A stretch of 64,000 nucleotides of DNA, from NCBI RefSeq assembly GCF_007280555.1, contig NZ_VKDB01000004.1:1-64000 (forward strand). The letters run 5' to 3'. The notes under the pieces were generated by a model. The model searched no databases, was not told where the DNA came from, and saw only the letters and a program-made list of their open reading frames with translations. Each line of letters starts with the position of its first letter. Positions within the stretch are counted from its first letter, which is position 1. The position numbers were made by a program, and so were the translations under genes. Shown piece by piece: positions 54,401 to 63,753 of the stretch. This stretch comes from Deinococcus detaillensis. Its GTDB lineage: Bacteria; Deinococcota; Deinococci; Deinococcales; Deinococcaceae.

Positions 54401-54598
54401 GAGATTGAGCCGCAAGTTGTGACGGGCCTGCTGCTCGCCCGCTTCGGGGAGCAGCAACTCGGCCAGCACGTCGCGGCTGACCCAGCTTCTCTGAATCACC
54501 AAGTAAAGCAGCAGCGCGGCGGGTTTGCTGGGCCGCACTTCAAAGGCCTGAGCACCGATCAGCACCTTTGGACTGCCCAACAAGCGAAATTCAAGCAC
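51452..54598 (-). CDS. AfsR/SARP-like transcriptional regulator with ATPase and TPRs
   Basis: 1048 residues. An OmpR-type DNA-binding domain (LEFRLLGSPKVLIG..., residues 1-90) and a bacterial transcriptional activator domain (about 95-245) are followed by an NTPase domain with Walker A LLSGEAGVGKSHLL and Walker B PIVLDDAQWADD. The C-terminal ~500 residues are TPR-like helical repeats. Such STAND-type regulators switch state by nucleotide binding; their signal here is unknown. The GTG start follows TAAAAT by 7 nt (leaderless). Confidence 0.87.
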   Translation of the reverse strand: MLEFRLLGSPKVLIGAQAFEVRPSKPAALLLYLVIQRSWVSRDVLAELLLPEAGEQQARHNLRLNLSRALKLPWARGVEVESSRLRFAARTDVAEVERAAEEREFEQVISLYHSPLLSGFPLSHLPTLAAWAEEERARIEQVFLDALSGRADQLRSAGRSREALDCLEQRLVREPLSERTLQAALSLCLSLEDRERGVRLYARFAQELLTETQLEPLPPTWALVEALRRGAKALPRAAPLPASLQGSAHLVGRAAERARLRSALPGWVLLSGEAGVGKSHLLRDALPQARFLSGMEGLTGLPYHPLIAHLRREPLPDVGAYTQDLARVLPELSSHLPPLLDPHTARLRLLEALARALTADSRPIVLDDAQWADDATLEWLSYVRERPDLSVVIAYRREEQHTLSRWLGPWRSGALELTLEPLSQDDLGEWLRSLIDRPDVPHHFAAWLHRHSGGHPLYALETLRSLFEAGVLRLGQHDWHTDLDQRTKDYAELPPPPKLRQLVQARLERLPLPVQRLLEALSMLGDVGAAAQRPLLSALLQLSELEVLDGVEAAQAAALLRQDQGAAGEDLGLSFAHDLLRQAISAALSPARRRYLHAGAAAWLEQRPAQWQMENLSAVVARHWEQAGQPENSWPAKVRWAEELQNRGQYAAASELWRGLLAAFPAAYPLECQTRVRLGRLLLWENLDEGRQQLLAAIDLLFQAEGDGAEEAGEHQAALLKLEAQIGLSELALYRGDVPQARQWLNAATEQAAILETVGQRLPTLLAQSLTEQRIETGFRGGAFSEVQRLLAAEAALWPMLRVYQAHLDFYAGRYRRAAQTLAALLKRFPELAHVQTLEADLGLCHVFLGDLAAGRAALTASLERTSNLHALTLGHSNMGLLELYAGRLPEAQQHLAQAAALARQINSNTYLADVLHRQAGIHFVSGDWDAVLALLREAHELMQAVGDPFRQMYVGCVYAAVLAFQGRDVQARALLSAYSLGADTPLMARMFYHRAYAALYLVSGRVHLAGPHSRADVGLARAAELQFELEHAQRLSDQIAAALLHRP

Positions 54599-54622
54599 GC
54601 CTTAGATTTTAGTGCTAGAGAA

Positions 54623-54664
54623 GCCGCGCGTGGAGAAGAGAGCAAGGTCTTCTCCACGCGCGGC
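54623..54664 (-). terminator. 16-bp perfect inverted repeat after lipoprotein gene
   Basis: GCCGCGCGTGGAGAAG (54623-54638) and CTTCTCCACGCGCGGC (54649-54664) are perfectly complementary with a 10-nt loop. It stands 14 bp past the lipoprotein stop codon and before the AfsR-like gene's -10 box. The T run after it is poor (TTCTCT). Probable transcription barrier between the genes. Confidence 0.6.
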
Positions 54665-54678
54665 GCTGGGGGCGGGGT

Positions 54679-56574
54679 TTATTTGCCCGTCACCTTCACC
54701 GTCCCCACCGGGAGCTGGTCCAAAACATTGGGAATCAAGGTGATGTACAGGCGTTCCAGGTCGGCGCTGGCCGGAATATTCAGCGTCACCGAAGCCGCGC
54801 CGGAGCTGGGCGTCACGTCCGCCAGCGTGGTCAGGGTGCCGCCCGCCGACTTCTCGATCAAGCGCACTTTTTTAACGTTATAGCCGAGGCTGAATGGAGC
54901 CACCAGGGTGTAGAAATTCAGGCGGCTGGCGTCCATATTGACTGTCACCTGCGTTTTGGCGGCGTTGAGATTCAGGCTCTTGATCAGCGGCGACTGCAAA
55001 GTTTGTTCTTCCAAGTTGATATCCGGCAGGCCGCCGACATTGACCCCAATCGCAAACTTGACCAGATCTTTGATAAGCGCGAACGGATCAACTTTGGCAT
55101 ACAGTCCCATCTTGTAGTCGCTGGGATTGCCGCTGCTGATTTGGGTCGCCAGCGGCGCGAAATCGGTGTTGATTCGGTAGCCTTCGGTAAAGCGGATCAA
55201 ATCGAACGTCTTAATGGGAGTTTGAACTTCCACGCCCGCGTCCATGAAGACACCGGCCTTGAAATCGCGCAGGGTTCCGGCGAGGTCGCCTGTTCCGCCA
55301 AACGAGACTGCTCCGCGCACCGTGCCCAGGCTGCCCTGCGACAAAGTGGTGCAGCCACTCGGAGCGCGGCAATCAAAGCCCACCCGGATATTGCTGCTGA
55401 CACTGCCCACTGCCGATAAAGTGCGGGTGCCCGCGCCGAAACTGCCGCCCAGGGTGACACCGGGTTTCATGCGGGCCGCGAAGCCCAGACCGAAGGCAGA
55501 AAACCCCACCCGCACGTCGTCTCTGTAGCGGCACGTCACCGATTGGTTGTTGAAATTGCCAGTGATGCTGTGGTTGCCGCTGCGAACGGTCAGCGTAGGT
55601 GTGGCGGTGAACAGCACCCTCAGCCTGCCTGCCCGCCCATCGGTGATGAAGGGAATGGCGGGCAGCGGCGTTTGCCAGATAAAGTTCCACTGCGGACTGC
55701 CGGGATTTAAGCTGAAGCTGGGCGTGCCGAGATTAAAAGCCGCGTCGGGCAGCGAGCCGTCGCAGCTAAACGGCCCCACGTTAAAGCTCAGCGGCGCAAG
55801 GTTGCCGGCCAGCGTGTTGGTGTCTTTGGGCGTGAACACGAAGGTGTCGTCGGCCTGACGAGTGATGGTGTAAGCGGCCTTGGTGGCGGCACCGAACTCC
55901 ACTTCCTCGGCCTTGACTGCTATATCCTCACTGATGCTCATATCTTTGAACACGTCGCTGATCGGCACGATTTCCAGCGTGACCTCAGTGCCGCTGTCTA
56001 CTGGGCGGCTGGACAGCACCTTGCCCTGCACCGTCATCCCGTTGGGCGCTTTGCTGAACCACAGTTTGCCAGCGGTGGGCGACACCTCTTTCAGCACCAC
56101 CGTGTAGGTGCTGCCCACGCTAAACGGCGTCACCCCTTCGGCAAACTGCGGCGCACCGACCACTTTGCTGTCAGGAATCCTGACCACGTTGTCCGCCAAA
56201 ATGGCGCTGGCCGCGATGGCCGGACTGGAGCGCACCCCGCCCGCCACCGCCACGATCTGGCTGCTGCCCACGCTTTTGGCCGCCGCCTGTCCACTGGCGT
56301 CTACAGCGATCACGTCAGGCTTACTCGACTGATAGCTGATCGGGGTATTCACGACATTGCCCTTTGCGTCGAAAGCTTGGGCAATGATCTGCTGGCCTGC
56401 TTTGCCGTTTTCAAACACCAACGACGCCGAATTGATCTCGACCCGCGCCACCGAATTGATCGGGCCAGGATTAGGACCGGGGCCGGGGCCAGGTTGAGGC
56501 TTGGGCGCAGCGGGGCCGCCGCAGGCCAGCAGCAGGGTGGGCAGCACAAACAAAAGTGACGCGAGACGTTTCAT
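54679..56574 (-). CDS. hypothetical lipoprotein with Big-2-like domain
   Basis: 631 residues. Signal with lipobox LLLACGG and a Pro/Gly linker (PKPQPGPGPGPNPGP), then an Ig-like Big-2 domain (SVARVEINSASLVFE, ISYQSSKPDVIAVDASGQ) and a long beta-rich region with no recognised family. It is likely a surface or periplasmic lipoprotein. ATG 56574 follows GGAAGGG by 9 nt. Confidence 0.72.
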   Translation of the reverse strand: MKRLASLLFVLPTLLLACGGPAAPKPQPGPGPGPNPGPINSVARVEINSASLVFENGKAGQQIIAQAFDAKGNVVNTPISYQSSKPDVIAVDASGQAAAKSVGSSQIVAVAGGVRSSPAIAASAILADNVVRIPDSKVVGAPQFAEGVTPFSVGSTYTVVLKEVSPTAGKLWFSKAPNGMTVQGKVLSSRPVDSGTEVTLEIVPISDVFKDMSISEDIAVKAEEVEFGAATKAAYTITRQADDTFVFTPKDTNTLAGNLAPLSFNVGPFSCDGSLPDAAFNLGTPSFSLNPGSPQWNFIWQTPLPAIPFITDGRAGRLRVLFTATPTLTVRSGNHSITGNFNNQSVTCRYRDDVRVGFSAFGLGFAARMKPGVTLGGSFGAGTRTLSAVGSVSSNIRVGFDCRAPSGCTTLSQGSLGTVRGAVSFGGTGDLAGTLRDFKAGVFMDAGVEVQTPIKTFDLIRFTEGYRINTDFAPLATQISSGNPSDYKMGLYAKVDPFALIKDLVKFAIGVNVGGLPDINLEEQTLQSPLIKSLNLNAAKTQVTVNMDASRLNFYTLVAPFSLGYNVKKVRLIEKSAGGTLTTLADVTPSSGAASVTLNIPASADLERLYITLIPNVLDQLPVGTVKVTGK

Positions 56575-56687
56575 TTTCGGTTTCCCTTCCTTTCTCAAGC
56601 GCGGCGCAGTTCGGAGCCCTATGCTCCGGTAGCGACTCAAGTGCGCTCAGTCTGGCGGGGAAGCGTCTCAGCAGCGTCTCACCTTTT

Positions 56688-56969
56688 TTAGCCGTCTAAA
56701 CCGATCCCGAAACCCTCATCCAGCGCCGTTTCGCTGTAAGCGCGGAAGGCCAGCATGGTCTGGGTCTTGACGATGCCGGGGAGTTTGCGCAGGTGGGCGG
56801 TGACCACGTCGTCGAGGTCGTCGTAACTCGGCAACTTGAGCATCGCCACGATGTCCCAGTCGCCGGTGACGCTGTAAACCTCGCGGACGTGCTTGACCTG
56901 CGCGAGCAGCGCGGCAGTTTCGGGGATAAGGGAGCGCTCGGCTTGCACCAGAACAATAGCTGTGACCAT
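56688..56969 (-). CDS. stand-alone Lrp/AsnC ligand-binding (RAM) domain protein
   Basis: 93 residues covering only the RAM domain (VTAIVLVQAERSLIPETAALL, SVTGDWDIVAMLKLPSYDDL), with no DNA-binding helix-turn-helix. Such proteins bind amino acids and can form mixed oligomers with full Lrp proteins. TACACT lies 5 nt before the ATG (leaderless). Confidence 0.85.
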   Translation of the reverse strand: MVTAIVLVQAERSLIPETAALLAQVKHVREVYSVTGDWDIVAMLKLPSYDDLDDVVTAHLRKLPGIVKTQTMLAFRAYSETALDEGFGIGLDG

Positions 56970-56992
56970 ACCTGAGTGTAGGCTGCGTCGGC

Positions 56993-57487
56993 TCAGGCCT
57001 GCAACGCGGCGCTGAACTGCTGCTCGAAAAGCGAAGTCGCTTGAGTCATCACCTGTTCCAGCACGCCGCCGTCGAGGTCGGCCCACTGGGGCGGCTGATC
57101 AAGCACCGACCAGGGCATCGCCAGCGCCGTCAGTTGGTCGTGGAGAAGGTCAAGGGCGGCGCTGCGGCTAAGCACCGGGTGGCCGAACTTCAAAAGACCC
57201 TGGGCCAGATCCATACTCAAGTTCCAGATGCCCAACAGCGCGGAGGCGTCGGCTTGAAGCTGCTCGCCGCGCAGATGCCGAAGAACCGCCGTGAAATCGC
57301 AGGTGTTTCCTATCGTCAAAGTCCAGTTTTTTGCCGCCGCCCAAATCTGCGCCTCGTCAGCGTCAGTAAAGGCGGCGAGGCGTCCAGCTCGGCAGACCAG
57401 CACATCGGCGCTCAAATCACCCGGCTGCCAGATGACCCAGCGTTCACCCTGCCCAAGAATCAGCCGCAGGAGAACTGGGCCGTTCAT
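56993..57487 (-). CDS. hypothetical protein coupled to pta
   Basis: 164 residues, no signal or membrane helix, tryptophan-rich (RWVIWQPGD, QIWAAAKNWTL). I do not recognise the family. The ATG overlaps the pta stop in ATGA, so it is translated with Pta. It might assist or regulate that enzyme, but nothing in the sequence shows it. Confidence 0.7.
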   Translation of the reverse strand: MNGPVLLRLILGQGERWVIWQPGDLSADVLVCRAGRLAAFTDADEAQIWAAAKNWTLTIGNTCDFTAVLRHLRGEQLQADASALLGIWNLSMDLAQGLLKFGHPVLSRSAALDLLHDQLTALAMPWSVLDQPPQWADLDGGVLEQVMTQATSLFEQQFSAALQA

Positions 57488-59625
57488 CCGCCTCCCGGAA
57501 TTTCAGCCGCCGTCTCCCCTGCTTTGCTGACCTGCGCCGCCTGAATGGCCGTCAGCGCGATGGTGTACACGATGTCGTCCACCAGTGCGCCGCGTGAGAG
57601 GTCGTTGACCGGCTTGCGCAGGCCCTGAAGCATCGGCCCCACCGCCACCACGCCCGCGCTTCGCTGCACCGCTTTATAAGTGGTGTTGCCGGTGTTGAGG
57701 TCAGGGAAAATAAAAACGGTGGCCCGGCCTGCCACGCTGGAACCGGGAGCCTTTTGCTGGCCGACGCTCAGCACGCTGGCCGCGTCGTATTGCAGCGGGC
57801 CGTCCACGTTGAGATCTGGGCGACGCTCTTTGACCAAGCGGGTCGCCTCGGCCACCTTTTCGACGTCCTCGCCGGAGCCGGACGTGCCGGTGGAGTAGCT
57901 GAGCATGGCAATTCTCGGCTCGATCCCGAAGGCGGCTGCCGAGTCCGCCGATTGAATGGCGATGTCGGCCAGCTCCTGCGCATTGGGGTTGGGATTGATG
58001 GCCGCGTCGCCGTAGACCAGCACCTGTTCGGGCATCAGCATAAAAAAGATGCTGCTCACCAGGGCCGCTCCCGGCGCAGTTCTGATCAGTTGCAGCGCGG
58101 GCCGCACAGTGCTGGCGGTGGTATGCACCGCGCCCGATACCAAGCCGTCTACTTCGCCCAGCGACAGCATCATGGTGCCCAGTACCACGTTGTCTTCGAG
58201 TTGGGCCTCGGCCATCGGCTCGGTGAGGCCTTTGCTGCGGCGCTGCTCCACCATCGGCGCGACGTAGCGCCCACGCACCGTTTCGGGGTCTAAAATTTCC
58301 AGCTCTGGCGGCAGCGTCACGCCCTGCGCCTCGGCCACCGCCCGCACCCGCTCGGGGGGAGCCAGCAGCACGCAGCGGGCGATGCCTTTTTCGTGGCAGA
58401 TCACGGCGGCCTTGATGGTGCGCGGCTCGTCACCTTCTGGCAACACCACCCGCTTGGCGGCGGCTCGGGACTGCTCGATCAGGTAGTGCCGAAAAGCAGG
58501 CGGGGTCATGCGGCGTTCGCGTAGCGGGGCGCTGCCGCTCAGCAGCCCTTTGAGCGGCTGAATATCGAGGCGGTCGGCCATAAATTCTAATGTGCGCTCC
58601 AAGCGTTCCAGATCGTCCAGCGGGATCTTGCGCTCCATCTGGGTCAGGCGTCCGGCGGTGGTGTAAGTGTTGGCCGCCACTTGCAGCACCGGCATAGACC
58701 CGCTGAGCGCCGAGCGGCACAGCCGGGCAATCGAATCGTCGGGAGCGCTGCCCGCCGTGAGCAGCAGGCCCGCCAGCGGCACGCCGGAGAGGTGCGCTAA
58801 GCTGGCGGCCATCACGATGTCTTCGCGGTCGCCGGGAGCCACCACCAGTGCGCCGGGACGCAGCAAGTCGGCCACGTAGGGTGCGCTGCGGGCCGAAACC
58901 ACCGTACTGATGACGCGGCGGGTACTCAGTTCGCCTTCGTTGAGAATAACGGCTCCCAGCGTGCGGGCCACGTCGCCGGTGCGGGGCGCGTACAACTCAG
59001 TTTGCTCACCCACCACGCCCAGCAGCGGCAGCTTACCGCCCGCCAGACTCGGAGCGTGGCGGCGCAGCTCAGCCAGCGCCGCGCCGAAGTCGGTGCCCAG
59101 CGGCACGTGGTTGAGAATCAGGCCCGCCAGCCCGCCGCCGTCCGAGCGGTCGTAGTCGCGGGCGGTGATCTCCAAGCTGTCGCCCAGCGCTCCCGCTCCC
59201 ATGCCGGTGTCCAGACCGCGCATCGAGGCCACCAAGACCGCCTCCGCGCCCAGCGTGCGCGAGATCAGGGCGTTGAGGCCGCCCGCATAGCTGTTGCCGC
59301 CGCTGAGGTTCAGCCCCTCCACCACCACGATGTCTGCGCCGCTACGGGCTTGTTCGGCCAGCGCCACTATTTCTTCTAACAGGTCATCGCTGTCTTCTCT
59401 CCCCAGCAACATTTCGGCGTGGGCACGGGGCAAGGGGTCGGGAACCGTTTGCAAAAAGGTGCGGGCAAACACGGTGCTGCGGTCGGCGGCGCTGTGGTCT
59501 TGGGCAATCGGCTTGAGAAAGGCGACGCTGGCTCCACTGCGCGACAACGCGCGGGCGAGGCCGAGAGCCAGACTGGTCAGGCCGACATCTTGGCCGACCG
59601 GGCCGACAAAAAAGGTGGTGGTCAT
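57484..59625 (-). CDS. pta: phosphate acetyltransferase
   Basis: 713 residues, the long (class II) form. An N-terminal P-loop-like domain (FFVGPVGQDVGLTSLALGLA), a central DRTGG domain (about 215-330) and a C-terminal PTA domain (VVLPEGDEPRTIKAA, SGAVHTTASTVRPALQLI, GPMLQGLRKPVNDLSRG). It interconverts acetyl-CoA and acetyl phosphate. No acetate kinase gene is nearby. The ATG overlaps the stop of a 5-codon ORF that begins 6 nt after a TAGACT box. GAGG lies 9 nt upstream. Confidence 0.94.
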   Translation of the reverse strand: MTTTFFVGPVGQDVGLTSLALGLARALSRSGASVAFLKPIAQDHSAADRSTVFARTFLQTVPDPLPRAHAEMLLGREDSDDLLEEIVALAEQARSGADIVVVEGLNLSGGNSYAGGLNALISRTLGAEAVLVASMRGLDTGMGAGALGDSLEITARDYDRSDGGGLAGLILNHVPLGTDFGAALAELRRHAPSLAGGKLPLLGVVGEQTELYAPRTGDVARTLGAVILNEGELSTRRVISTVVSARSAPYVADLLRPGALVVAPGDREDIVMAASLAHLSGVPLAGLLLTAGSAPDDSIARLCRSALSGSMPVLQVAANTYTTAGRLTQMERKIPLDDLERLERTLEFMADRLDIQPLKGLLSGSAPLRERRMTPPAFRHYLIEQSRAAAKRVVLPEGDEPRTIKAAVICHEKGIARCVLLAPPERVRAVAEAQGVTLPPELEILDPETVRGRYVAPMVEQRRSKGLTEPMAEAQLEDNVVLGTMMLSLGEVDGLVSGAVHTTASTVRPALQLIRTAPGAALVSSIFFMLMPEQVLVYGDAAINPNPNAQELADIAIQSADSAAAFGIEPRIAMLSYSTGTSGSGEDVEKVAEATRLVKERRPDLNVDGPLQYDAASVLSVGQQKAPGSSVAGRATVFIFPDLNTGNTTYKAVQRSAGVVAVGPMLQGLRKPVNDLSRGALVDDIVYTIALTAIQAAQVSKAGETAAEIPGGG

Positions 59626-59639
59626 TGCGGGTGCCTCAT
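59622..59639 (-). CDS. possible leaderless 5-codon ORF before pta
   Basis: ATG AGG CAC CCG CAA TGA (MRHPQ), starting 6 nt after TAGACT (59646-59651), the leaderless spacing. Its TGA overlaps the pta ATG in ATGA. Whether it is translated is unknown. Confidence 0.3.
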   Translation of the reverse strand: MRHPQ

Positions 59640-59768
59640 GCAGAAAGTCTAACGGAGCGGGGCCTGCCGACTCTTCCTCAGCATCCCGAGTTGTGTAGCG
59701 CAGGCGAGAGCGCCTACAAGGAGGCCGGGCGCTGGGCGGTCACAGCAAAAATCCCTTAAACGCAGCGC

Positions 59769-60731
59769 TCAAAACTCCGTCACTTGCGGCCTGAAATCCA
59801 GTTCCAAAAGCAGGTCGCGGTACTGCGCTTCACTCAGCGCCGCGCCGGCATCTTGTGAGGCCACCAGCATGGCTTCCATCACATTGGTGGCGAAGTTGCG
59901 GCTGCCGATGCGCGGCGTGGTGGTAATCAGCCGCTTCACGCCGTGCTGCCGCGCCCACTCGCGGTCTGCTTCGGTAATGGTCTGGGTCAAAATGGTTTTG
60001 CCCTCCAACTTGTCGGGAGCGTAGCGCTTGACATAGTGGGTGTCACCGGCAATCACCTCGGCCCACTCGTAGTACTGGGTGCCCACGCCCTGCACACTCT
60101 GTTCCTGCTTTTCGCCGGTGGGGTAAAACCACTTGAACGGCAAAAAGGTCAGGGCCGGCAAAATCACTTTGGCCACCTTGCGGATGCTGTTCATGCTGCG
60201 CAGCGGCACATTCAGATTCAGCCCGAAAACAATGTCGCCGTAGAGGACGTTCGCGCCCGCCTCAGACAAGGCTTCGGCCATACCGAAACGGTCAACGCTG
60301 GAGACCAGCAAAGTGCGGCAGCCCTTCCAGTGAATCAACGGCTCGAGTTGCTTAATCGCCTCGCGCTCCAGGGTGTGCTTGAGGCCGGAGCCGTCCACGA
60401 TTGGGGTTTTAAGGCCCGCCACCAGCGGCGCAATTTCGCGGAAGGTGTAGCGCTTGTCGCCCGCCACGATATAGATATCGGTGCCGCCCAGCCCAAAGGC
60501 GCTGACTTTGCCGTCTAAAGCCAGCAGCAACTCGCGCAGCTTTTTCATGTCGCCGTCGGTGCCGATGCGCTCCAACACGAACTTCTGGCCGAGCAGCTCG
60601 GTTTCTTCGCGGGCGTCGCGCTTGCTGGAGCCCAGCGAGACGCTGACCACGTGTTTGTAGCCTGCGGGAGCGGGTTTCCAGTGCGAAAGCATTTGGGCGG
60701 CGGTTTGGTCTTTGGGCTGGACTTGAGGCAA
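59769..60731 (-). CDS. putative quinate 5-dehydrogenase-family protein
   Basis: 320 residues matching a family seen in Deinococcus and Thermus and usually labelled quinate 5-dehydrogenase (VVSVSLGSSKRDAREE, ERIGTDGD, FGLGGTDIYIVAGDKRY). The Rossmann-like part (TLLVSSVDRFGMAEAL) is not a clear glycine-rich motif, so the label is weak. The TTG at 60731 is chosen for its strong SD AAAGGAG 7 nt upstream; the frame runs on upstream without coding signs. Confidence 0.65.
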   Translation of the reverse strand: MPQVQPKDQTAAQMLSHWKPAPAGYKHVVSVSLGSSKRDAREETELLGQKFVLERIGTDGDMKKLRELLLALDGKVSAFGLGGTDIYIVAGDKRYTFREIAPLVAGLKTPIVDGSGLKHTLEREAIKQLEPLIHWKGCRTLLVSSVDRFGMAEALSEAGANVLYGDIVFGLNLNVPLRSMNSIRKVAKVILPALTFLPFKWFYPTGEKQEQSVQGVGTQYYEWAEVIAGDTHYVKRYAPDKLEGKTILTQTITEADREWARQHGVKRLITTTPRIGSRNFATNVMEAMLVASQDAGAALSEAQYRDLLLELDFRPQVTEF

Positions 60732-60786
60732 GGGGGCGCTCCTTTGTGGGTTGGCAAAACTTGAATAGCTGCTCAGTATTCTAAGC

Positions 60787-61551
60787 TCACAACTTCTGCT
60801 GACCCACTTCACGGCCGTAGAGGCGTGCGGCCCGCAGCAACTCGCGCCTCAGTCCCGCTTCTTCCCGCGCCAAGCGTGCCCGCACCTGTGAGAGTTCATT
60901 GACGCTGAGGTAGGCCGTCACCGAGTAGCGCCCTTCGGGATCAGGGCCGTGCGAGCTGGCCGGAATCCCGCTGAGGGCCGCGCAAAGTGAAGCCAAAAAC
61001 GCCGCTTGATACTCGCCCGAAGCTTTGAGGGTGCGCTCAGGCCGCACCAACTGAGCCGCCCGCAAAAAGCCCAAGTCCCGCGCCGAGTCGGCCAGCGTGG
61101 CACCGGGGCTGCGGGCCACTTCGCTTTCAGTCAGGTACTGGCCCGCCCGCGTCAGGGCTTCGGCAGTAATTTCGGCGTCGGCCTGCGTCTGCACCCAGCC
61201 ATCGGCGCGGGAAGCCACCAAACGGCCTAAGTCCAAAAAGCGCAAGACCCGCTCGCGCTCGGCCACGCTGAGGCCCGGCAAATCGGCGAGGCGGGTCAGG
61301 GCGGCGTCTCGCTCGGCGGGCGAACCGTCAAGAGAGAGCAGCAAGGTGTCGGCCTCGCGCACCGACAGACTGTCCTCAGGGTCAAGGGTGGTCGGCAGGC
61401 CCGCTTCTAAGTCGCGCAGGGTGAGGTTTGAATTTTCCAGCACCCGCATCAGCGCTCCCCGCGCCTTACTTTTCTCGCCGCCCACCGCGCCGCGCCACAG
61501 CGCGAGGAGTTTGCGGGCACGCTCAATGCTGCGGAAATCGGGCTGGGTCAC
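60787..61551 (-). CDS. hypothetical protein
   Basis: 254 residues, helical, Arg/Leu/Ala-rich, no membrane helix. I recognise no family. The GTG at 61551 is preferred because TAGAAT lies 7 nt upstream (leaderless); ten further upstream codons are open. Confidence 0.65.
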   Translation of the reverse strand: MTQPDFRSIERARKLLALWRGAVGGEKSKARGALMRVLENSNLTLRDLEAGLPTTLDPEDSLSVREADTLLLSLDGSPAERDAALTRLADLPGLSVAERERVLRFLDLGRLVASRADGWVQTQADAEITAEALTRAGQYLTESEVARSPGATLADSARDLGFLRAAQLVRPERTLKASGEYQAAFLASLCAALSGIPASSHGPDPEGRYSVTAYLSVNELSQVRARLAREEAGLRRELLRAARLYGREVGQQKL

Positions 61552-61581
61552 GCTCGCTATTCTAAGGGGCTGAGACAGCAA

Positions 61582-62001
61582 TCAGATGGAGACAAGCGTC
61601 ACCGAAAGCTTGCTGAAATCTTGGTCAAAGCTGGCCACACTCAGTCCTTCGGCGCGGGCCAATTCAGCCAAATAAGCGTCGGCGAAATCAACGTTGTGCT
61701 GGGCCATGCTGATTAAGGCGGCGCTGATGACAGGGCGCTGCTGGGTGGTTACGCTGCCGAGTTCCAAGACCTGTTGCAGCGCCCCACTGATCCGGACAAG
61801 CGGCAATTTATAAAATGATTTCAGCACCCAGACGCACTCTGCTAGCACCAAAGGCGTCAAGATTAATCTCAGTTCGCCGCGTTCGGCCCGCTCTAACAGC
61901 GCTCGGCTCCGCCCGGCCATCTCCGGCGGCTCGTTGGTCAGGTAACGGAGCACGATATTGGCGTCCAGTAAAACGCCTTCAAGAGGTTGCGAACTGCTCA
62001 T
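61582..62001 (-). CDS. vapC: VapC-type PIN-domain toxin
   Basis: 139 residues. The acidic residues of the PIN ribonuclease site are in LLDANIVLRYL, LAECVWVL, VDFADAYLA and SFDQDF. It is a likely tRNA or mRNA nuclease, kept in check by the VapB antitoxin encoded just upstream; the two genes overlap by 4 bp (ATGA). Confidence 0.88.
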   Translation of the reverse strand: MSSSQPLEGVLLDANIVLRYLTNEPPEMAGRSRALLERAERGELRLILTPLVLAECVWVLKSFYKLPLVRISGALQQVLELGSVTTQQRPVISAALISMAQHNVDFADAYLAELARAEGLSVASFDQDFSKLSVTLVSI

Positions 62002-62252
62002 TTTTGCTTTGAAAACTTTTCAGCGAGCGCCTCCGCCACTGCCTGACGCTCGGCTTCCTGACTTTGATACGGAATTTCGCTTTTCAGAATACCTTGTAGG
62101 GAAGCCGCTGTCGGCCGCCGAACCAAACGGGCCTCGAAGCCGTTGGAAACGACTTCAATCTGCAACTGATCGCCCTGCACCAACTTGAGAGCGGCGCGAA
62201 TCTCGTGCGGTACGGTGATTTGTCCCTTGCTGGTCATGGTCGTCCTTGACAT
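61998..62252 (-). CDS. vapB: VapB-type AbrB antitoxin
   Basis: 84 residues. N-terminal swapped-hairpin AbrB/SpoVT DNA-binding domain (TTMTSKGQITVPHEIRAAL) and a C-terminal toxin-binding tail. AAGGAGG is 7 nt before the ATG; a second ATG five codons later is possible. The SD lies within an arm of a long inverted repeat, the probable operator. Confidence 0.9.
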   Translation of the reverse strand: MSRTTMTSKGQITVPHEIRAALKLVQGDQLQIEVVSNGFEARLVRRPTAASLQGILKSEIPYQSQEAERQAVAEALAEKFSKQK

Positions 62253-62296
62253 CTAATTGCCTCCTTACTCATCACTATAGTAAGGAGGCAATTAGA
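62252..62296. promoter_or_regulatory. vapBC operator-promoter, 18-bp inverted repeat
   Basis: TCTAATTGCCTCCTTACT (62252-62269) and AGTAAGGAGGCAATTAGA (62279-62296) are perfectly complementary with a 9-bp centre. TATAGT on the minus strand at the centre (62274-62279) can be the -10. One arm holds the vapB SD and ends at its ATG. It fits autorepression by the VapBC complex. Confidence 0.75.
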
Positions 62297-62331
62297 AGAA
62301 AGGAAGAATCGCCGTTTAAGGATGCAGCCGC

Positions 62332-63642
<1,311 letters not shown>

Positions 63643-63753
63643 AAGCTCCTTTTCAGTCGCGTCGGTGGTGGGTCAAGTGGAAAAACAAAGAGTAGGGCCG
63701 AGGCTAAGCTGTTGGTTACAGCCCGCAGAGCGGCGGCATTGGATCGCCCCGTC

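Noticed and set aside
54623..54664. Insertion-sequence end or MITE
   Set aside because: Perfect inverted repeat, but no target duplication and its place between two tail-to-head genes fits a terminator.
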